A DNA stretch of 6,405 nucleotides from JBAZCI01 sp041671025 (GTDB lineage: Bacteria > Patescibacteriota > Patescibacteriia > UBA10025): contig JBAZCI010000045.1 in assembly GCA_041671025.1 (NCBI GenBank), positions 1-6,405 of the forward strand, read 5' to 3'. The notes under the pieces are model-generated. The model ran no database searches. It was not told the origin of the DNA and worked only from the letters and a program-made list of their open reading frames with translations. How positions within the stretch are numbered: position 1 is the first letter of the stretch; the number at the start of each line of letters is the position of its first letter. Both the position numbers and the translations under genes were made by a program. Positions 4,379 through 6,405 of this stretch are shown one piece after another.

Positions 4379-5488
4379 TTATTTCCAGTAGTTTGCTTTT
4401 TTCTCGTCTCTTCGGACATCCAATGTGGCACAGTGTAATCCGCCGCCGAATAATTCACAGTGCCTCAATTTGACCGGTACGACATTGAACTTGTTTTTTT
4501 CCAGCAGATCTCCAAGACTCTTGTCTTCATCTCTGACGCATATTGTTTTTTCATCAAGCGAAAGAACGTTTACACTCATTCCGGCAAACGATGCCAGCTG
4601 AAGATGATCTTTTTTGTATCTGAATTTTTTATTTTCATCTGGCGCTTCGATCATTTTCCATTTTTGCAGGGCGCGCGGCAAAAGATGTATTTTTTTGCGC
4701 ATAAGTGGGTTTATCAGTAATAAGCCGTAGCGCAATGGCATAAGCATTCCGTCTATATGCAGATCAGTTAGCCGTACGGGGTGTATCCTGAATTTATTTT
4801 CAAAGTGGCGCTGCAGCCATAGTGCTCCTAGCTCATGATTTTTGTTTCCAATGTTCATCAGTATGTCTTCGCCGAACTTCAGACAATTAGCCGCATCAAA
4901 CGCAATGTCATATTTTGTTTCGATCCTTTGTATCGAGTGTATTTTTTTCACTTTGCTCCAATGGACATTATCAATGCTGGTTGCGGACAGCTGTGGCGTT
5001 GGGGCGCAAGTCCATGGGGCGCCACGCCTGAAATAATCCATAAAAATATCCCGCATAAGCATTCCCTCAAAGTACCGCTTTCTGTTTGTTTGGGGTGTTT
5101 CTATTATTTCATTGCCAAGGCATAGAAACATGTCTCGCGGCGAATCGACCGCGTTTGTGATCGAGGTAAAAAAAGGAGTTCGGATAACGCGCGGCTCATC
5201 AAGCCGTCTTGGGCGCCTGACGAGTATTCCTCTTTTGGTCAGGATCTTTGCAAAATTGTCGAGATCGTTCTGTCTCTCAATGGTGTACTGTTTTGATATC
5301 TTGAAAATTTGCTTTTTTTCGGATTCAAGGGCATTTTTGATATTGTCCCTGTAGAGTATTTCAAATGCTTCGTCAAATCCATCCATATTAAAATTAAGGC
5401 ACGTACCGAGAACAATTTCTTTTAAGGGCGCCCACTCGGTATAGACATTTACCGGCAATGAGCCTTTTTTTATTTTTTTGTTCGGCAT
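4379..5488 (-). CDS. Glycine amidinotransferase-like enzyme (AGAT/StrB1 family)
   Basis: A 369-aa soluble enzyme of the amidinotransferase family, whose members move the amidino group from arginine to an amine; in AGAT the acceptor is glycine, giving guanidinoacetate and ornithine. Visible blocks, numbered from the ATG at 5488, are EWAPLKEIVLG (18-28), PRDMFLCLGNEIIETP (117-132), YDIAFDAANCLKFGEDIL (193-210), HID (244-246), and GGGLHCATLDVRR (348-360). The expected catalytic residues are all present: Asp198 (FDAAN), His244 and the nucleophile Cys353. The length is that of a full enzyme. A TTG at 5500 would add four residues; neither start has an SD. The gene lies 25 nt after the DUF192 gene and probably belongs to the same unit. 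The acceptor cannot be read from the sequence, and other members act on inosamine phosphate or natural-product amines. The region matching Arg322 of human AGAT is changed (LMRKK), so glycine may not be the substrate. Confidence 0.88.
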   Translation of the reverse strand: MPNKKIKKGSLPVNVYTEWAPLKEIVLGTCLNFNMDGFDEAFEILYRDNIKNALESEKKQIFKISKQYTIERQNDLDNFAKILTKRGILVRRPRRLDEPRVIRTPFFTSITNAVDSPRDMFLCLGNEIIETPQTNRKRYFEGMLMRDIFMDYFRRGAPWTCAPTPQLSATSIDNVHWSKVKKIHSIQRIETKYDIAFDAANCLKFGEDILMNIGNKNHELGALWLQRHFENKFRIHPVRLTDLHIDGMLMPLRYGLLLINPLMRKKIHLLPRALQKWKMIEAPDENKKFRYKKDHLQLASFAGMSVNVLSLDEKTICVRDEDKSLGDLLEKNKFNVVPVKLRHCELFGGGLHCATLDVRRDEKKANYWK

Positions 5489-5513
5489 TGGAGGGCGCAA
5501 AATAAATTGTATA

Positions 5514-6038
5514 TTAAAACTCTACTGTGTTGCCGACGCTGATGTTATTTTTTGCCGAGAATCCGCCATTTACCTCAAGAACATATTGGGCGGGGGCGTC
5601 TGATGGGTATGAGGGGCATGCCGGGGTTTTACAGGGTATCATCGTTTTGATCGAGACAATCTCTTTTTTTGAATTAATATAGATAGCATCAAGCGGGATG
5701 AGCGTATTTTTCATCCAAAAGCTTTGTGGCTGGTCTTTTGAAAATACAAATAACATTCCTCTATATTCGGGAAGGGAGGTGCGGAACATAAGGCCGTACG
5801 TCCGGGAGTCGGGAGTTGTTGCTGTCTCTACCCGGAGGTCGACGCGCTTGCCGCTCGCGCTGATGATGGAGAGCGGAATGGTGTTATAATTTTTTTCAGC
5901 CGGCTTTTGCTCTTGTGTCGGAGCAGACGATCGTCCGGCTCCCGGAGGCGAAACAAAGTTTTTCAATCCAAAATATAAAAGCGTCGGCACAACCATCATG
6001 GCCAAAAGAGCAACAAGATATTTGAGCAGCCGCTTCAT
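5514..6038 (-). CDS. Membrane-anchored DUF192 protein
   Basis: A 174-aa protein with an N-terminal hydrophobic helix (about residues 4-26) after MKRLLK, then a Pro/Ala/Gln-rich linker (about 29-50) and a DUF192 domain (about 54-174). Family blocks are GLMFRTSL (82-89), GMLFVF (94-99), FWMKNTLIPLDAIYI (107-121) and YVLEVNGG (152-159). The domain should lie on the outer side of the membrane; the helix may be an anchor or an uncleaved signal. Cys136 and Cys141, between the last two blocks, could form a disulfide. The biochemical role of DUF192 is not established. The ATG is one base after the TGA of the upstream phosphoribosyltransferase gene and has no clear SD, so translation is probably coupled. 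The family assignment is secure. Confidence 0.93.
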   Translation of the reverse strand: MKRLLKYLVALLAMMVVPTLLYFGLKNFVSPPGAGRSSAPTQEQKPAEKNYNTIPLSIISASGKRVDLRVETATTPDSRTYGLMFRTSLPEYRGMLFVFSKDQPQSFWMKNTLIPLDAIYINSKKEIVSIKTMIPCKTPACPSYPSDAPAQYVLEVNGGFSAKNNISVGNTVEF

Positions 6039-6039
6039 A

Positions 6040-6405
6040 TCAGTATTTTGTGTTGTCGTATTTTGAGCTGTTTTTTGTTTCCCATGGGAATACGATCCAC
6101 TGTGGCGTCTTTTTTATATAATAATCGGGGATGAATGAGGTAGTTGGCTTGATGAAGAGCGAGAATGTGGAAAAACCACCGAACGGCGCGATGCTTCTTC
6201 CCGTGTCGGAGATGTCGTCAACAACCAGTATTTTTTTTGAGGCCCTCTTTGGTTTTTGCATGGTAAGCGGTATCATACAAAGGTGAGACAGAGATACGGC
6301 AATAGGCAGCCCGCCGCGCGGGATGCCGTAGATGGCATTATAGCGATGACCGCGCATTTTTTTTGCCGCACGTTCCAGCATTTTTTGATATTCTTGCCAG
6401 GAAAG
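6040..6405 (-). CDS. Purine-type phosphoribosyltransferase (5' partial)
   Basis: The frame is open to the right edge, so the start lies outside the window; 121 residues are visible, and the ATG at 6381 is probably internal because the eight codons before it (LSWQEYQK) look like family sequence. YGIPRGGLPIA is the N-terminal glycine-rich block. ILVVDDISDTGRS (codons about 6231-6193) is the PRPP-binding motif of type I phosphoribosyltransferases. The end (DYYIKKTPQWIVFPWE) resembles xanthine, guanine or hypoxanthine phosphoribosyltransferases, which salvage bases with PRPP; salvage would suit a CPR cell with few biosynthetic pathways. The exact base used cannot be told. The gene ends in TGA one base before the DUF192 start, and with the amidinotransferase forms a tight three-gene array. 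Confidence 0.9.
   Translation of the reverse strand, partial: LSWQEYQKMLERAAKKMRGHRYNAIYGIPRGGLPIAVSLSHLCMIPLTMQKPKRASKKILVVDDISDTGRSIAPFGGFSTFSLFIKPTTSFIPDYYIKKTPQWIVFPWETKNSSKYDNTKY

Overview
The window looks like a fragment of a Candidate Phyla Radiation (Patescibacteria) genome assembled from a metagenome. The main evidence is the 16S rRNA gene at about 1423-3182. It is complete apart from a 10-N scaffold gap. It differs from almost every 'universal' 16S segment, and most differences form compensated base pairs, so it is a divergent working rRNA and not a decayed copy. Small single-domain proteins and compact operons fit the same picture. TGA serves as a normal stop in two genes, which argues against the CPR groups that read TGA as glycine. 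I cannot decide between Microgenomates-like and Parcubacteria-like lineages without a tree.

Layout, left to right. (1) 1-770: the 3' end of a DUF11-type surface protein gene ending in a membrane anchor, then a strong terminator (789-831). (2) 869-1114: a single-cluster ferredoxin with its own promoter. (3) 1115-1422: no protein gene, but a near-consensus promoter (1178-1205), a terminator-like hairpin with a T run (1269-1316) and the 5' arm of the 16S processing stem (1396-1412). (4) 1423-3182: 16S rRNA, about 1760 nt, with expanded helices in the h17, h21 and h40 regions. (5) 3183-3348: a structured trailer, the 3' arm of the processing stem and a 13-bp terminator. No tRNA, 23S or 5S gene follows in the remaining 3 kb, so the 16S gene is a stand-alone transcription unit. 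(6) 3419-3718: a small three-helix membrane protein. (7) Facing terminators at 3728-3753 (+) and 3760-3789 (-) separate it from genes on the minus strand.

The minus strand carries two units. From the right edge, a purine-type phosphoribosyltransferase (truncated by the window), a membrane-anchored DUF192 protein and a glycine-amidinotransferase-like enzyme are packed with gaps of 1 and 25 nt. A second unit with its own promoter encodes two small unknown proteins of 80 and 64 aa, the second with four cysteines, and ends at the 3760-3789 terminator.

The most notable points are the compensated changes at universal 16S sites (explaining mismatches to common primers), the unlinked 16S with its own processing stem, an attenuator-like leader with a repeated 10-nt segment, and an intact-looking amidinotransferase of unknown acceptor.
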